Source of the DNA: Gracilariopsis chorda
Lineage: Eukaryota; Rhodophyta; Florideophyceae; Gracilariales; Gracilariaceae
Direction: 5' to 3'
Length of the DNA stretch: 64,000 nucleotides
Assembly: GCA_003194525.1 (NCBI GenBank)
Contig: NBIV01000137.1
Location: forward strand, 1-64,000
Part shown: positions 45,581-55,870 of the stretch, one piece after another
Numbering within the stretch: the stretch's first letter is position 1
How the letters are laid out: each line of letters starts with the position of its first letter
Notes under the pieces: generated by a model
What the model was told of the DNA's origin: nothing
Seen by the model: the letters and a program-made list of their open reading frames with translations, nothing else
Databases searched by the model: none
Made by a program: the position numbers and the translations under genes

Positions 45581-46468
45581 GCATATTTATTTCCGTCGAA
45601 ACGACTAGCCAATGGTAATCAAAGGATTTGCCCTACTGGCGCGAATCGGTCGAGCACGTGTATGATCTGTCACTCTCGACAGCCTCAAATTCTATCAGCT
45701 CCGTTGAACCCGTCTCACACGTGGATATCTCTGACGGCCAGCGAACAGGCAAATCCTTGCTGCTTTAAATTAGGCGGTAGTCTTCCAATTCCGTGTACAC
45801 GGTGTTGATCTTCGGGCCAATGAAGCACAAAATCTCTTCCAAAAAAAACCAATTGACATTGCCACGGTGCATATCCATGTGCTTCAATGCAGCCTGTATT
45901 ATTGTGGTGCAATGCCCCAAAGGGGAAAAACACCGAAAGACGTTCGGGATCTTCCTCTCACGAGGTGAACCCGGTTGGGTAGAGCCCTCCCAGAGGTGTC
46001 ACGGCGAAGCCGGTTTGTAAGACCAGGGACACCTGTCGCGACTCGCGCAGGGAGGTGAAGGCGAAGAATCGGTATCCGCGTGAGCGCGGTGTGATCCTCA
46101 GTAGAGGTATGTTTCCACGTAAGTGGGGGTGTGTGAGCGGATGCGCACACGAGGGCCGCGGATAGCGGGAGGTGCTACCCTAAAAGGGGAAAGAGGAAGG
46201 GCGAAGAGGAGGAAAGAAGGGCGAAGTGAGTCGCGAGAGCGACGGGGACGGACGGCGATGCCGGTAACAATATCCCTATACAGGGCGAAACACCAATGCA
46301 ATTGGAACAATTATACTCCCAGTGATGGGTCCCTTTAGATGTGCAAGGGGGTTAGATGTCCCGTGGTTTACGGCGTTTCCCTCCAAGGAGGAGTAGAGTA
46401 CGCGCGCAAGCGGCAACAACTAGAGCCAATTCCCCAGGTTGGGGTCCCTTGTTGGGGAAGGTTTACTG
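45581..46468. other. Unassigned block with a possible transposase remnant, GC-rich in the middle
   Basis: No intact gene. Plus-strand codons at about 45860-45930 read LPRCISMCFNAACIIVVQCPKGEKHR, spelled here in parts: LPRCISM, then CIIVVQCPKG. A similar LPHLGILLEK, CIIVVQRPQG lies on the minus strand at 46700-46765. The pattern loosely recalls PIF/Harbinger transposases (P.C.G..D..H) but the diagnostic residues are lost. The sequence at 45980-46270 is GC-rich and repetitive in GGGCGAA-type words. Confidence 0.3.
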
Positions 46469-46503
46469 GTGCGACGGCAGTGCGCCGTCGCACTAAGTAC
46501 TAG
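46469..46503 (+). other. Hairpin followed by CTAG, resembling a Helitron 3' end
   Basis: There is a perfect 10-bp inverted repeat GTGCGACGGC / GCCGTCGCAC with a 5-nt loop (46469-46493), then six bases and CTAG (46500-46503). A hairpin a few bases before CTRR is the classical Helitron 3' terminus. The base after CTAG is C rather than the usual T, so this is suggestive only. Confidence 0.4.
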
Positions 46504-47159
46504 CTTCCCAGAAATGGGTGTGAAAATAATAAATAATATTAACTAAAATACTCCCACATTTCGTGGCAACATCCACTACTGTGGCCAACCGCCAATCGAC
46601 CCAAAACCGTGTCCCACGTGTCCATACCCACCATTGTGTGGCGTAGTTCATACACACACTACACAACCGATAATATCGGGAAAACGATGAAGTACCAGGA
46701 ATCCCTCCCTGAGGGCGTTGCACTACAATTATGCACAATTTTTCCAATAATATACCCAAGTGCGGTAGAATAGCATCTTTAAGGTTGCGCAAATGGCATT
46801 GTTATATGTAGCGAACCTCTGTTTGGGACATATCGGCCATAGTGTTAGACGATAGTTGAAACGAAGATGTAGAGTGAAATAAGTTATAGGTGGCTGCTTA
46901 AAGAAGAGTTTTCTGCAACTTCATGGTACGCTATAGCTTAAGTACACAATCGTTAGCACATTGGACAATAGGTAAAATAGAAACGTATCCTATTCAAACA
47001 ACAAAATAAATGACGTAAAGTACAACCTACGTATACCCTTCTAACAAAAATAGTTGTAATCTATCTAGTGCGTATGTAGGCTGCGCAGTGCATACCAATT
47101 CGCAACTTGAAGACATATATCGCTTGCGTTCTTTTTAAACGCTATCAACACACTTAAAT
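46504..47159. other. Non-coding stretch upstream of Helitron coding region
   Basis: AT-rich. It includes the minus-strand CIIVVQRPQG remnant at 46700-46765. No other gene is supported. The true 5' end of the Helitron should lie here or further left but is not recognised. Confidence 0.35.
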
Positions 47160-50100
47160 GTGTTATTTGCAACCGTTTTCACATTCATGGATATGAAGTA
47201 CGGTCGGGGTGGAGGTCCGTCATTTCTTCGACTTCAAGGCAATGTGCCTCTTTCAGTTCCAGGCCAAAACGTGCGCTACACATATTTGTGGTCGAAAGGT
47301 CCTCCCAGTCTTAATTCATGGGATTATTTTTCTTCTTACACGAGAGGAATGGTCTCTAACCCGAATATTCGATACTTGGTTCCAAAGTTGTACGATCTCA
47401 TGCAACCAAGACCAGATATTGTCCGATAGAGATATAGAAATTTGTTCAGACCAGACGAAAGTGTTTGCAGGAGATCAAACGCGGACGAGTCTACTCGGGA
47501 CATCTCTACAGACCCTATTCAGGAAGGAATAGTTGTCCGGAAGCATCAAGGTGCCCATGAAGCCCGAATCGAGGTGAGCTCTGGTGCAGGACCGTTGCCA
47601 GAAGACAGCCGAGGCAGACCTCTTGCAATGAGAGCTTTCGTCGAAGAGCCAAGTAGACTGTTCAGGTCGGAAGCCCCAGTTGCCCAGCTGGTAGGTGGAA
47701 GAGAGTTCCGTCACATGTCAACCGGAAATCTTCGACGTCGAGTTGTCAAGTACAAGCGTTTGTAGCCTGATTCAATGAAAGCTGAAAAAGGAGCTTTTCA
47801 ACTGCTCTACCTATACGGTGAGGTTCATGCTCCGTATGATACAGCAACATATATATCATCGAAGGATAAGAACAACAGAGACGAAAGGAGCCAAACATGG
47901 GCAGAACACTCTAAGCGAAGACTGTACACCAATAATGTGCTGCTAAACTCTGGTACTCTTCTTCAGCAATGGTTGCTCCGTACTACCACAAACATTGAAG
48001 ACTTGAGACTTTGTTACTTGGAAACAGAACAGATGAGAATGGTTGAAGAGCGGGAGCTGCGGGCTGGAACCCATATCGGAACAGATGAACTCGGCCCTCC
48101 CGGTAACCTCTTCCTTCCAGGTAATCACAAAAAATCTCCGGCGTACTGGAGACAAAAAAGACTGGATGTGCAAGCAATGGTGGCTCGACTGGGCTCCCCA
48201 ACGCTTTTCGTCACAGTTACAATGAAAGCATGTCGAGAAGAGATGAAAAGGCTTAGTATGGACAACGAAAACAACGGAGCGTTTTCTCCACAGGGAGACA
48301 GAAGCCGTTCTTTTGATAGGGCAGATCTTATTGCAAGAGTGTACAACCAGTATGCAATCCAATCATGAAAGATCTACAGAATAATTCATAAGAGCTCTTT
48401 GGCTTGAAATGCATTGGGATTGCCGCCAAACTTGAGTTCCAGGAGAGAAATACTCCACATCATCATATTTTTCTTTGGATGGAGGGGGGCGTGATTGAAG
48501 ATCCTGAGATCATTGACACTTTGGTAAAAGCCGAACTGCCTCGGGATGACTCGACTGAGGACCAGGAACTCCGAAAATTGGTGAAGAAGTTCAATATGTA
48601 CAGACACTCTCCATATTGCCGTCGTCGTGTCTTTGACAGGAGGTGCAGATTTTGGGTATGATAGACAAGAAATTGTGGCTGAAACAACGATAAATGAGTA
48701 CACAAACCGAGTGACCTACCGAAGAGGAAGGACAAAAGATTTGAAAGTGGTTCTGTACAATCCAGATCTCACAATGAAATACAAGGCTCAAATCAATGTT
48801 GAAATAACCCAAGGGGGCAGAGCTGTAGCATACCTGATAAGGTATGCTTTCAAGAGTGCTAAATAACAAGATTTGGTTGTATCAAGTGGAACGGAAAGCC
48901 AACCAAGTGCACAGAGCGACATGCTTCAAAATGAGATCAGGGCGGACATGAGAGCGAGAGTGGTGGGCGCAGTTGAAGCTGCATGGAACCTCTTTAAGTT
49001 CAGGCAAGTTCGCATCAATCCAACTGTACAGGACTTGGCATCCATCTCCGTGGAGAGCGACAGGTTTTGGTTCGAAACGTAAGACTGCCTAGACGTCTGA
49101 AGTCTTCCCTGCTGGAAAGGTATTTCAAACGACCCTCCCGATACATGGAATTGGACTACATGACATACTACGAGACTGTACGTGTACAAGATAAGCTACA
49201 CCGCTCTGTACCAGAGTCTGACTCCACTCGGGATGGAGGAAGTTCACGAATGTACGTCGTGCAGCGATCCGAAAATGATCGAACTGTGACTCGAATTAGA
49301 TTTGCTTCTCCCGCAAATACCGAACTCTTCGCTCTTCGAATATTGCTTCTGAACTCTGCATTCAGCTCCTTTGATGATACGAAACGTGTTGGGAGCGAAT
49401 CCTACACAAATTATAGAGAAGCGGCAGTAGCCCGTGGACTACATATCCATGGTCACGAATACGAAACGGCTTTTGATGAGGCAGTGAGATACCATTAAAA
49501 TCCAGCTGAGCTGCCTTGGTTGGTCGTCACTTCCTTTCAACAAGGGATAAATCCTTAAACAGTGATTGAAAAGCACGAAAGAGCTCTAACTGCAGATATA
49601 ACCGAGAGAAACAGAACACAAAGAAGAGAAGAACTACTTCGAAGAATCGTTGAGATTTCGGACAGACATGGCGGTCAGCTTATCAGAAAGGATCCCTTCT
49701 TTCATCATACTGTATCAAAACTTCATCTCAGAGAGAGCGAACTGCAATTAGCAGAGAAACAAGCAGAAGTACGTGGCAGCTCTTCTTCGAGGTCCAGTCA
49801 AAGGTTAAAAGAGTGATATGATGATCTGAAAGAAGGCCAGAAGCAAGTTTTTGACAAAATAATGAGAGAAATACAATAAAGAGAGAGAATGGGAGAGTCT
49901 GAAAGACAGAACATACACGGAAGCGTTTTCTAAAAAGGACGAGCGGGGACAGGGAAGACCTATCTTCTATCTTTGCTGAGAGATACTGTTGAGCACGAAG
50001 GCCTATTGGTGCAGATGAAAGCCACGACAGGTAATGCTGCTGCTCTATATGCAGGCGGAAGAATTTTGCATAGTTTTACTTGAGTAGGAGTTGATGAAAA

Positions 50101-51319
50101 CAAAGATTCTCAAAGTAGAGAGCGTCGGACACTTTCCAAGTGCGGACCACGATCACAGAGAGCAGAAATAATACGAAAGACTGTCTTGCTGGTAGTTTAT
50201 GAAGCTTCAATGTGCCTGAAAATGCTCTTCAAGATTGTGAACACCGTCCTAAAGGACTTAAGAAACTCCACGAAAGACTTTGGAGGCATGGTCGTAGTTA
50301 TGGCAGGCGACTATGTGCAAACGGTTCCAGTGGTTTCAAGAACAAGAACAGTATCCAAAAGAGATGTAACAATTCGTGTTACTCCATTCAGTCTCCTACA
50401 GAAGCTTCCATGGTACTATTGAGAGCTTTGGGACAGAAGAATCAAAGTTCTTCGCCTTACAGAACAGGTTCGTCACAAGATGATCCAGTTTTTGCAAAAG
50501 GTTTGCTCAGTCTTGGTCGTGGAACGTTTTCAACATCTGCGTGACTTCCGTTCATGTCTACGTCAGATGTACAAGAAGCATACAAGTTGCTTTAGAAGTG
50601 GTTTACAACACGGAAGAAAGAAGAGGTCGAGCTCAACCGATTGATTGTTGCACCAACAAACCAATTAGTGGAGAAAAATAACCAGAACACATTGGAGTAT
50701 TTTATACTAAGCATGTTTGACTTGAAGTTCGCAATGAAGATTGTTCCCAACCGAGAGCCAACTGGTGAAAAATTTGACACAAATAGTATTACTGACCCTG
50801 AATGGACGTATAACTACGCTCCAAATCTAGTCCCGTAATACCATTTGAAACTGAAGTTGGGCGTTCCTGTTATGGTGACTTGAAATTTTCTTCATCCGCA
50901 TTTGCTGAATGGAAAAATTTTTATCGTTACCAGCATTTATCGCATATTGATTCGAATTTCGGGCCTTGATGAACATGTGGCAATTTAGCAAAGCTTTTTG
51001 CTGCACCGTATTGCCTTTTTTTTCGAGTTTGCAAAAGTGAAAATCAAACGATGACAGTTTTCCACCAAACTGGCATTTACAGCAACTTGGCATAAATTGC
51101 AAGGACAAAAGCTAAAAAAATGATAATTGACTTTTGAACAAACATTTTTTCGCCCGGTCAGGTCTATGTGGGACTTTCGCGTGTCAGAACATCTAATGAT
51201 GTGATACTGCTGCATAGTGAAGACGAGACGCCTCGAAATGCGCAGTCTTTCCATCCGATGTCAGTGAGCATCAAAAACCCCGTTTTACAAAAAGCTGTAG
51301 ACTGTGTAGAAAGGCGCCA
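47160..51319 (+). pseudogene. Helitron Rep-helicase, frameshifted
   Basis: A decayed rolling-circle transposase. The N-terminal part (FQLLYLYGEVHAPY, about 47805) is followed by the Helitron-specific GNLFLPGNHKKSPAYW and SPTLFVTVTMKACREEM (about 48100-48245). The Rep HUH region is LEFQERNTPHHHIFLWME (about 48430-48480), with a Y2 region, YNPDLTMKYKAQINVE and AYLIRYAFK (about 48755-48860). A Pif1-like helicase follows: Walker A GTGKTYLLSLLRD (about 49945), a Walker B relic VVYEASM (Asp changed), FGGMVVVMAGDYVQTVPV (about 50285-50335), HLKLKLGVPVMV, KLQGQKLKK, PGQVYVGLSRVRTSND (about 51155) and the conserved end SIKNPVLQKAV. Frameshifts near 48370-48660, 49060 and 50420 on, and several stops. 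Confidence 0.88.
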
Positions 51320-51379
51320 TTAGTTTGACATATTTCAGTTTATGCATAAACAAAAATTTGTGCGGATATCTTATGCAAA

Positions 51380-51425
51380 CTTTTGGCTGCGGCGCGAAGC
51401 GCTGCCTGCGGCCGAAGGCCGTTTT
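51380..51425 (+). other. GC-rich hairpins 3' of the Helitron helicase
   Basis: Two short perfect hairpins with GAA loops, GCGC-GAA-GCGC (51392-51402) and CGGCC-GAA-GGCCG (51409-51421), are followed by a T run. Such subterminal hairpins suit the 3' end of a Helitron. No CTRR follows within about 12 bases, so the precise end is uncertain. Confidence 0.5.
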
Positions 51426-51434
51426 TCTTTGTCT

Positions 51435-51515
51435 CCATATAAGGGCTGGCCATCCCCTCCACACCCGTTAGAAGGGAGGTCAGCCGCTTTTGTTGCTTCC
51501 AATTATTACCGATTT
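51435..51515 (+). repeat. Right half of gypsy 3' LTR
   Basis: Matches 38785-38845 of the 5' LTR region (AAGGGC, GAAGGGAGG, CAGCCGCTTT, GTTGCT at the same spacing, roughly three bases in four identical). Together with 45419-45580 it suggests the Helitron-containing insertion split this LTR. Confidence 0.55.
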
Positions 51516-51681
51516 TAAATTTTGCACTCCAAAACCCAATTTAAAATCTTCAACTCACATTCCACCTAAACAGACCATTCCAGACCATATATACACATCT
51601 TTGTCCATCTTTGTAGCGATGTGACTACCAATAAAATTGTCCAAGTATAGTTTGCTCTTTAGGCTCATTAAGCACTAATGT

Positions 51682-51686
51682 CCCGT
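51682..51686 (+). repeat. Target-site duplication of element J, left copy (CCCGT)
   Basis: CCCGT is repeated at 57678-57682 on the other side of element J. The pre-insertion site would read aatgt-CCCGT-acaataaac. Confidence 0.8.
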
Positions 51687-52243
51687 TGTGAAGAGATCGT
51701 AATTAGCCATTTGGTAGGACTGGATACAGTTGGCAGGAATCTACTCTACAGGCGAAATAAAGAGCACAGGTGCTCGCAGAGGTCACTCCTTCTCTGCCCT
51801 CTTTTTTTGCTCTAGCTCCTCAACTATTTATACCTATCGCATCTAACTACGCGTCCTTTGCCGGTATGGATTCAACAGGCTATTGTGTTGCATCTTCGAT
51901 TCGGGGTTCCGTCTATCCCGATTTGGTATCGTGGATAGGCGGATGTCGCAGCGTAGCTATGCCTCACATTAGGTCGTCATGGAGCTTGTTGCTGATAACG
52001 ACTGGTGGTTGCGACGTGCTGGTGGTTGTGGCGTGCTGATGTTTGCGACGTGCTTATGGTTGCAGCTTGCTGATGGTCGCAGTGTGCTGATGGTTGCGTT
52101 GTGCTGATGGTTGTGGACGTGTTTTCGCTGTGTTTGCTTTGCTATTGCTGAATGTCAATTGCTGAATTGCCTTTCTTTACTTAGTTCGCGTATTTGCTAT
52201 TATCTGCTTATTAGCATCGCTTAAGCTATTTTAAACATTGTCA
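51687..52243 (-). repeat. 3' LTR of element J
   Basis: This 557-bp LTR reads on the minus strand TGACAATG to CTCTTCACA. It differs from the partner at 57118-57675 by about nine substitutions and one base in a T run by eye, so the insertion is fairly young. It lacks the A/E-type LTR core. A G-run polypurine tract (seven G on the minus strand) precedes it at about 52246-52254. Confidence 0.93.
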
Positions 52244-52285
52244 CATCCCCCCCGATCGCACAAGCGGAAGGTGGTGCGAGTCTGC

Positions 52286-55200
52286 TTATTGCCATGTCTC
52301 GCTGTTAACTGCATATCTGGACTCGACGCTCATGCATAGTATAACTGTCGCAAATATCTCGTTGAGTAGCGTCCACGTGTTCTGGTTACGCTTCGTCAAC
52401 GCGTCAGATGGATTAGTGTCACCGGCGATCCATCGCATGTAGTCTAGCTCGTGCGAATCAAAGCTATTGCGGAGACGCTGCACGGTCGGGCGTAGCCTGT
52501 AGTCCCTCGCTTCATGTAAGGTGGTTATGGTGTCGTATAAGCACCTAGAGTCTGTGCTGAGCTCGCTTTTCACCTTAGTGTTGCGGAAGATAGACATGAG
52601 GCCGTTTTTCACGTAGTATCCACGGTCGTCAGCCTCGGCGCACGCTAGTACTTCCGCTCCATACGGCGAGTAGCTCACCCTTTTCTGTTTGGCGCTGGTC
52701 CAGTCAAGGGGGTGAAACAGATCGAGCCCGCTTTTCCTTTTGATCCTGAGTCCGGTGATTAGTCCAGTCTGTCCATACCCTGTTGCGTCCGAATGATTAA
52801 ACGATGCATCCGAAAAGGAAGAGACGATGACTTCTTGGATTTCATCGGCTGGCGGTGGAACTTTGAACGTGATTTGCGGTATAAGGGACAGTAGCTCCTT
52901 GAGCATGTCATTTGCTACAGTCAGTTCTTCCACTCGGATCTTTGGTATCATCTGCTGCAGGGCTGAGGTTGCGTATGAGGCTTGTGGCAAGACGGCGTTT
53001 CCAAGGAACATGAGCGTTGCAGCAAGCGATCGATATTGTGTCGTTTCGTGCTCTGTCGCAGCATCGAGTCTCTGTTTGCGTCTGGTTCTTGATAGTTCGA
53101 TGGGTCTCAGACGTTCGATGTAGCGAGCCATAGACATTACGATGTTCCCCTGTCCGTCTTGTTCGATCTCACAACCGTCGAAGTGCAGCATATCGTCGAT
53201 AATGACTTTTCCAACTTCAAAACGTTCCTTAAGCATGTCTGTGAATTGCTTCATCGCTTCCTTAGTACCGCCTAACAGGAAGTCATCTGTAACTTTCGCG
53301 ACTAGGAGGATGACGTTGCCACTTGTGTCGCGCTTCAGGAACAGCTGTGAGAGCCCTATAACTCGTTCCATTCCAATACGTTCTAACATCCAAGACTCGA
53401 TTGTCTTTTGCCATTGCCTGCCGGCGTCAGCAATTCCGTAAGTTAGCTTGTTCAATTTCCATAAAACACCTCTCTTTCCTTGCCATTCTCGCGGAGGACG
53501 GACGTATATCTGGCGCGTAATTGGCCCGCTCTGCAGGAAGGCACCTTTGATGTCGGCTGTGCCAATCCTGAATCCAAGGAACGTGACGAGGGATAGAAGT
53601 AGTCGAACTACGAAGAGTGGGGCGTTTGACGAGTCTTTCCGGATGTTGTCTTTTTCGTTATCATGGTTCCCGTGTGGAACAATGCGCGCTTTCAATTTCC
53701 GGTTGCCACTTTCGTCCGTTTTGAGCTTGTACACCACGTGTGATGTGATCACGTTTGCGGACCTGGGCACATCGTGGTCGAGTACTTCCTCATAGGCGTC
53801 AGTCCAGTTAGAGTCGTGTTCGGACTTCAGTGCCTCATCCAATATGAAGCGTGGAGCAAATGTCAGCTGCGTAGCTGTAACCTGTTTGGATCCGATTACT
53901 TCATGGATTCTCTCCAAGTCTCTAGAGATGTCTCTTTGCAGTGATTGTCCTGTCGTGTCTTGAAGACTACCGTGCCGATCAGTAGTGGCGTAATCGCCAA
54001 TATCCCTGGCCCCCCCATCGGGACGGTTGGTGGTCGCTTCGGCAGACGGTTCTTGCGTGTCCCTGTTGGCAGGCTGCTGCCGTATGTCGTGGTTGGCGAG
54101 TAGGGCGGTTACGGTTGTAGTAGCGGTGGGATCTGGGATAGCAGCAGGGGTACCAGCAGTGGCATGCGGCGGAGCTTCGATAACAGCGGTAGCGGTCGGG
54201 GGCGAAGGCGGTGTTTCGATGATAGGTACTGCGGTACCAGCATTCTGTGCAATTACGGCGGAATCCTGCTGGTTGGTAGCAATGGAAGGGTGCTCTTCTG
54301 TCTGGTCGGTATTGTCCATTGGTTTGGCCAGTTCTTCCTCGAGAGAACACGACATGAGTTCGGTGGTGAGAGTACCCGTAGGTGCGAATCGGACGTCCTC
54401 GTACGCAACACGCATAGGGCGACCGCGGGAACTGCGTTTGACTTCCAAGTAGTGCGGGTGCGCGGCGATAACGGTAGCCTTTACCCATTCAACTGCTTCG
54501 TTCTGCTTGCTGGTGTTATAGAACACCCAGAATTGATCACCGCGGTTGAAAAGTGAAGGTTGCTGTCCTTGATGTGATTTGGAGTGCAGCAGTCTCTGCA
54601 GTTTCCGGATAGCCGTCTGCTCCTTGTGAGCATCCAGAAGCTCTTGTGTAACAACGGTTTGCGGTAGTCCGAAAACAGATGGTCGGTAGCCCCTTGCCAG
54701 TTCGAATGAGCTGAGCACTTTGTTGCCTGAGAACAAGTTGGAGAGAAAGGCAGCTCTCTTAAGAATGGTTTCTGCTGTTGCGTTGCTTGGCTCGTCATCG
54801 AGCTTACTGATGATGGCCTTAACTGTCGAGTTCTTTCGCTCAACAATTCCGGTCTTGTTGTGTCTGCGGGTAGGTCGTGGCTTGAATTCGATGTTGTGTA
54901 CTTGGAGAAATTGCCGAACGGTCGTGCAATTGTATTCGTCATCAGCGGAGATGGCTGCGGGTGCGCCATGGCGATAGATCCAAACCGTTTCAATGACGTG
55001 TATCATGGTCTGCGCCAACCGAGACTCACAGAGCGCGACCTCTGTGAAATTTGTACCGGTGTCTGTCATATTCATGACTGTGTGTTTCTTACCCCGAACA
55101 GTTGGGAAGAAAAAATCAATTTGAATTTCAACGTTGAATGCCTGATTAATATGTGAGAGAGAGACCTTTCTTGACGGTATTGGTCTCCCATTCTTCACGC

Positions 55201-55645
55201 ATACCTCGCATGCTGCAAAAACGCGCTCGATTGCGGCTTCGAGTTCATCGTCTATCATCCCGGCTTCGTTGCAAAGGGTTTTCATCTCCTCGGGTGTCGC
55301 GTGTGTGTAGCGGTGTACCCTTTTGCAAAAGGCTAGCGGCTGCCGTTTCGCATTTGCGTGTATGTTACCAAGGAGTGTCTTCTTGGTAGAAAGTGGGTGT
55401 GGTGCCAGGTCAAGGCGCAGTCTGCGGTCTTGTGGTACTATGTATGTGAACAGATAGCGGTAGGCGTCGTCGAAGGGGCGCCTCATTTCAATGTATCTTT
55501 GCTCTGCAAGATTAAACGTGTTGCAATATGCGCGGACCTCTTGCCCTAGAATAAGAGATGAGTCACCGGGGACTAGGTCGAAGGTGAAGGAGGTTGGTTT
55601 GCCGGCATTATCGTGGACAGTGATGGACCACGAACAAACGGTCAT
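52286..55645 (-). CDS. pol: Pol polyprotein of copia element J (integrase, RT, RNase H)
   Basis: An open frame of 1,119 codons from the ATG at 55645, without interruption. The same frame is open upstream to 55870 and includes the protease, so the real product is probably translated by frameshift from gag. In order: integrase zinc site (HRYTHAT, CEVC), integrase acids in IQIDFFFP, ISADDEYN and GIVERKNST; a Pro/Thr/Ala-rich linker; RT with VVYKLKTDESGNRKLKARIV, TADIKGAFLQSG, LTYGIADAGRQW and the active site LVAKVTDDFLLGG; RNase H with SFSDASFN, YGAEVLACA, LSTDSRCLYD and DTNPSDALTK. The RT motif is VTDD instead of the usual YVDD/YADD; both aspartates remain. All catalytic residues appear present, so the element may be active. 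Confidence 0.93.
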   Translation of the reverse strand: MTVCSWSITVHDNAGKPTSFTFDLVPGDSSLILGQEVRAYCNTFNLAEQRYIEMRRPFDDAYRYLFTYIVPQDRRLRLDLAPHPLSTKKTLLGNIHANAKRQPLAFCKRVHRYTHATPEEMKTLCNEAGMIDDELEAAIERVFAACEVCVKNGRPIPSRKVSLSHINQAFNVEIQIDFFFPTVRGKKHTVMNMTDTGTNFTEVALCESRLAQTMIHVIETVWIYRHGAPAAISADDEYNCTTVRQFLQVHNIEFKPRPTRRHNKTGIVERKNSTVKAIISKLDDEPSNATAETILKRAAFLSNLFSGNKVLSSFELARGYRPSVFGLPQTVVTQELLDAHKEQTAIRKLQRLLHSKSHQGQQPSLFNRGDQFWVFYNTSKQNEAVEWVKATVIAAHPHYLEVKRSSRGRPMRVAYEDVRFAPTGTLTTELMSCSLEEELAKPMDNTDQTEEHPSIATNQQDSAVIAQNAGTAVPIIETPPSPPTATAVIEAPPHATAGTPAAIPDPTATTTVTALLANHDIRQQPANRDTQEPSAEATTNRPDGGARDIGDYATTDRHGSLQDTTGQSLQRDISRDLERIHEVIGSKQVTATQLTFAPRFILDEALKSEHDSNWTDAYEEVLDHDVPRSANVITSHVVYKLKTDESGNRKLKARIVPHGNHDNEKDNIRKDSSNAPLFVVRLLLSLVTFLGFRIGTADIKGAFLQSGPITRQIYVRPPREWQGKRGVLWKLNKLTYGIADAGRQWQKTIESWMLERIGMERVIGLSQLFLKRDTSGNVILLVAKVTDDFLLGGTKEAMKQFTDMLKERFEVGKVIIDDMLHFDGCEIEQDGQGNIVMSMARYIERLRPIELSRTRRKQRLDAATEHETTQYRSLAATLMFLGNAVLPQASYATSALQQMIPKIRVEELTVANDMLKELLSLIPQITFKVPPPADEIQEVIVSSFSDASFNHSDATGYGQTGLITGLRIKRKSGLDLFHPLDWTSAKQKRVSYSPYGAEVLACAEADDRGYYVKNGLMSIFRNTKVKSELSTDSRCLYDTITTLHEARDYRLRPTVQRLRNSFDSHELDYMRWIAGDTNPSDALTKRNQNTWTLLNEIFATVILCMSVESRYAVNSETWQ

Positions 55646-55870
55646 CTTCGCTCCAAGGCATTTGTCTCCCCATCCATGGTAGTACCTTTCGCGCGGAGGC
55701 TCGATGTCAAAAGGTATACCAAGTATGTCGCAGATGGTGATTGCGTTGTTGATACCTCCAGTGGAGGTGGGGGCTCCTTCATCAAGGATTGGATTGGGAT
55801 CAGGTAGGAGCGAATCTAATCCCTTTATCGAAAATACGAGTTGCTCTGCGCGCCGCTTCCGCTGGGAGTA
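55646..55870 (-). CDS. Protease segment at the gag/pol junction of element J
   Basis: This is the upstream part of the pol frame, open from just after a TAA at 55871-55873. It lies -1 relative to gag and overlaps gag by 46 bases. It encodes NPILDEGAPTSTGG (about 55755-55800), the pattern of a copia aspartic protease, with DEGA in place of the usual DSGA or DTGA. No start codon is needed if it is reached by frameshifting. Codons run straight into the ATG at 55645. Confidence 0.75.
55825..55838 (-). promoter_or_regulatory. Putative -1 frameshift site before the gag stop
   Basis: Gag ends TAT TTT CGA TAA. The T run allows the tRNA on TTT to slip back one base and re-pair with TTT perfectly, entering the pol frame, with CGA and a stop following at once. 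It is not a canonical X XXY YYZ heptamer. The window in which the shift must occur is only 46 bases. Confidence 0.5.

Noticed and set aside
54000..54500. Long plus- and minus-strand frames inside the J pol linker
   Set aside because: They are shadows of the Pro/Thr/Ala-rich linker of the pol frame, which is open through the whole region with catalytic motifs on both sides.
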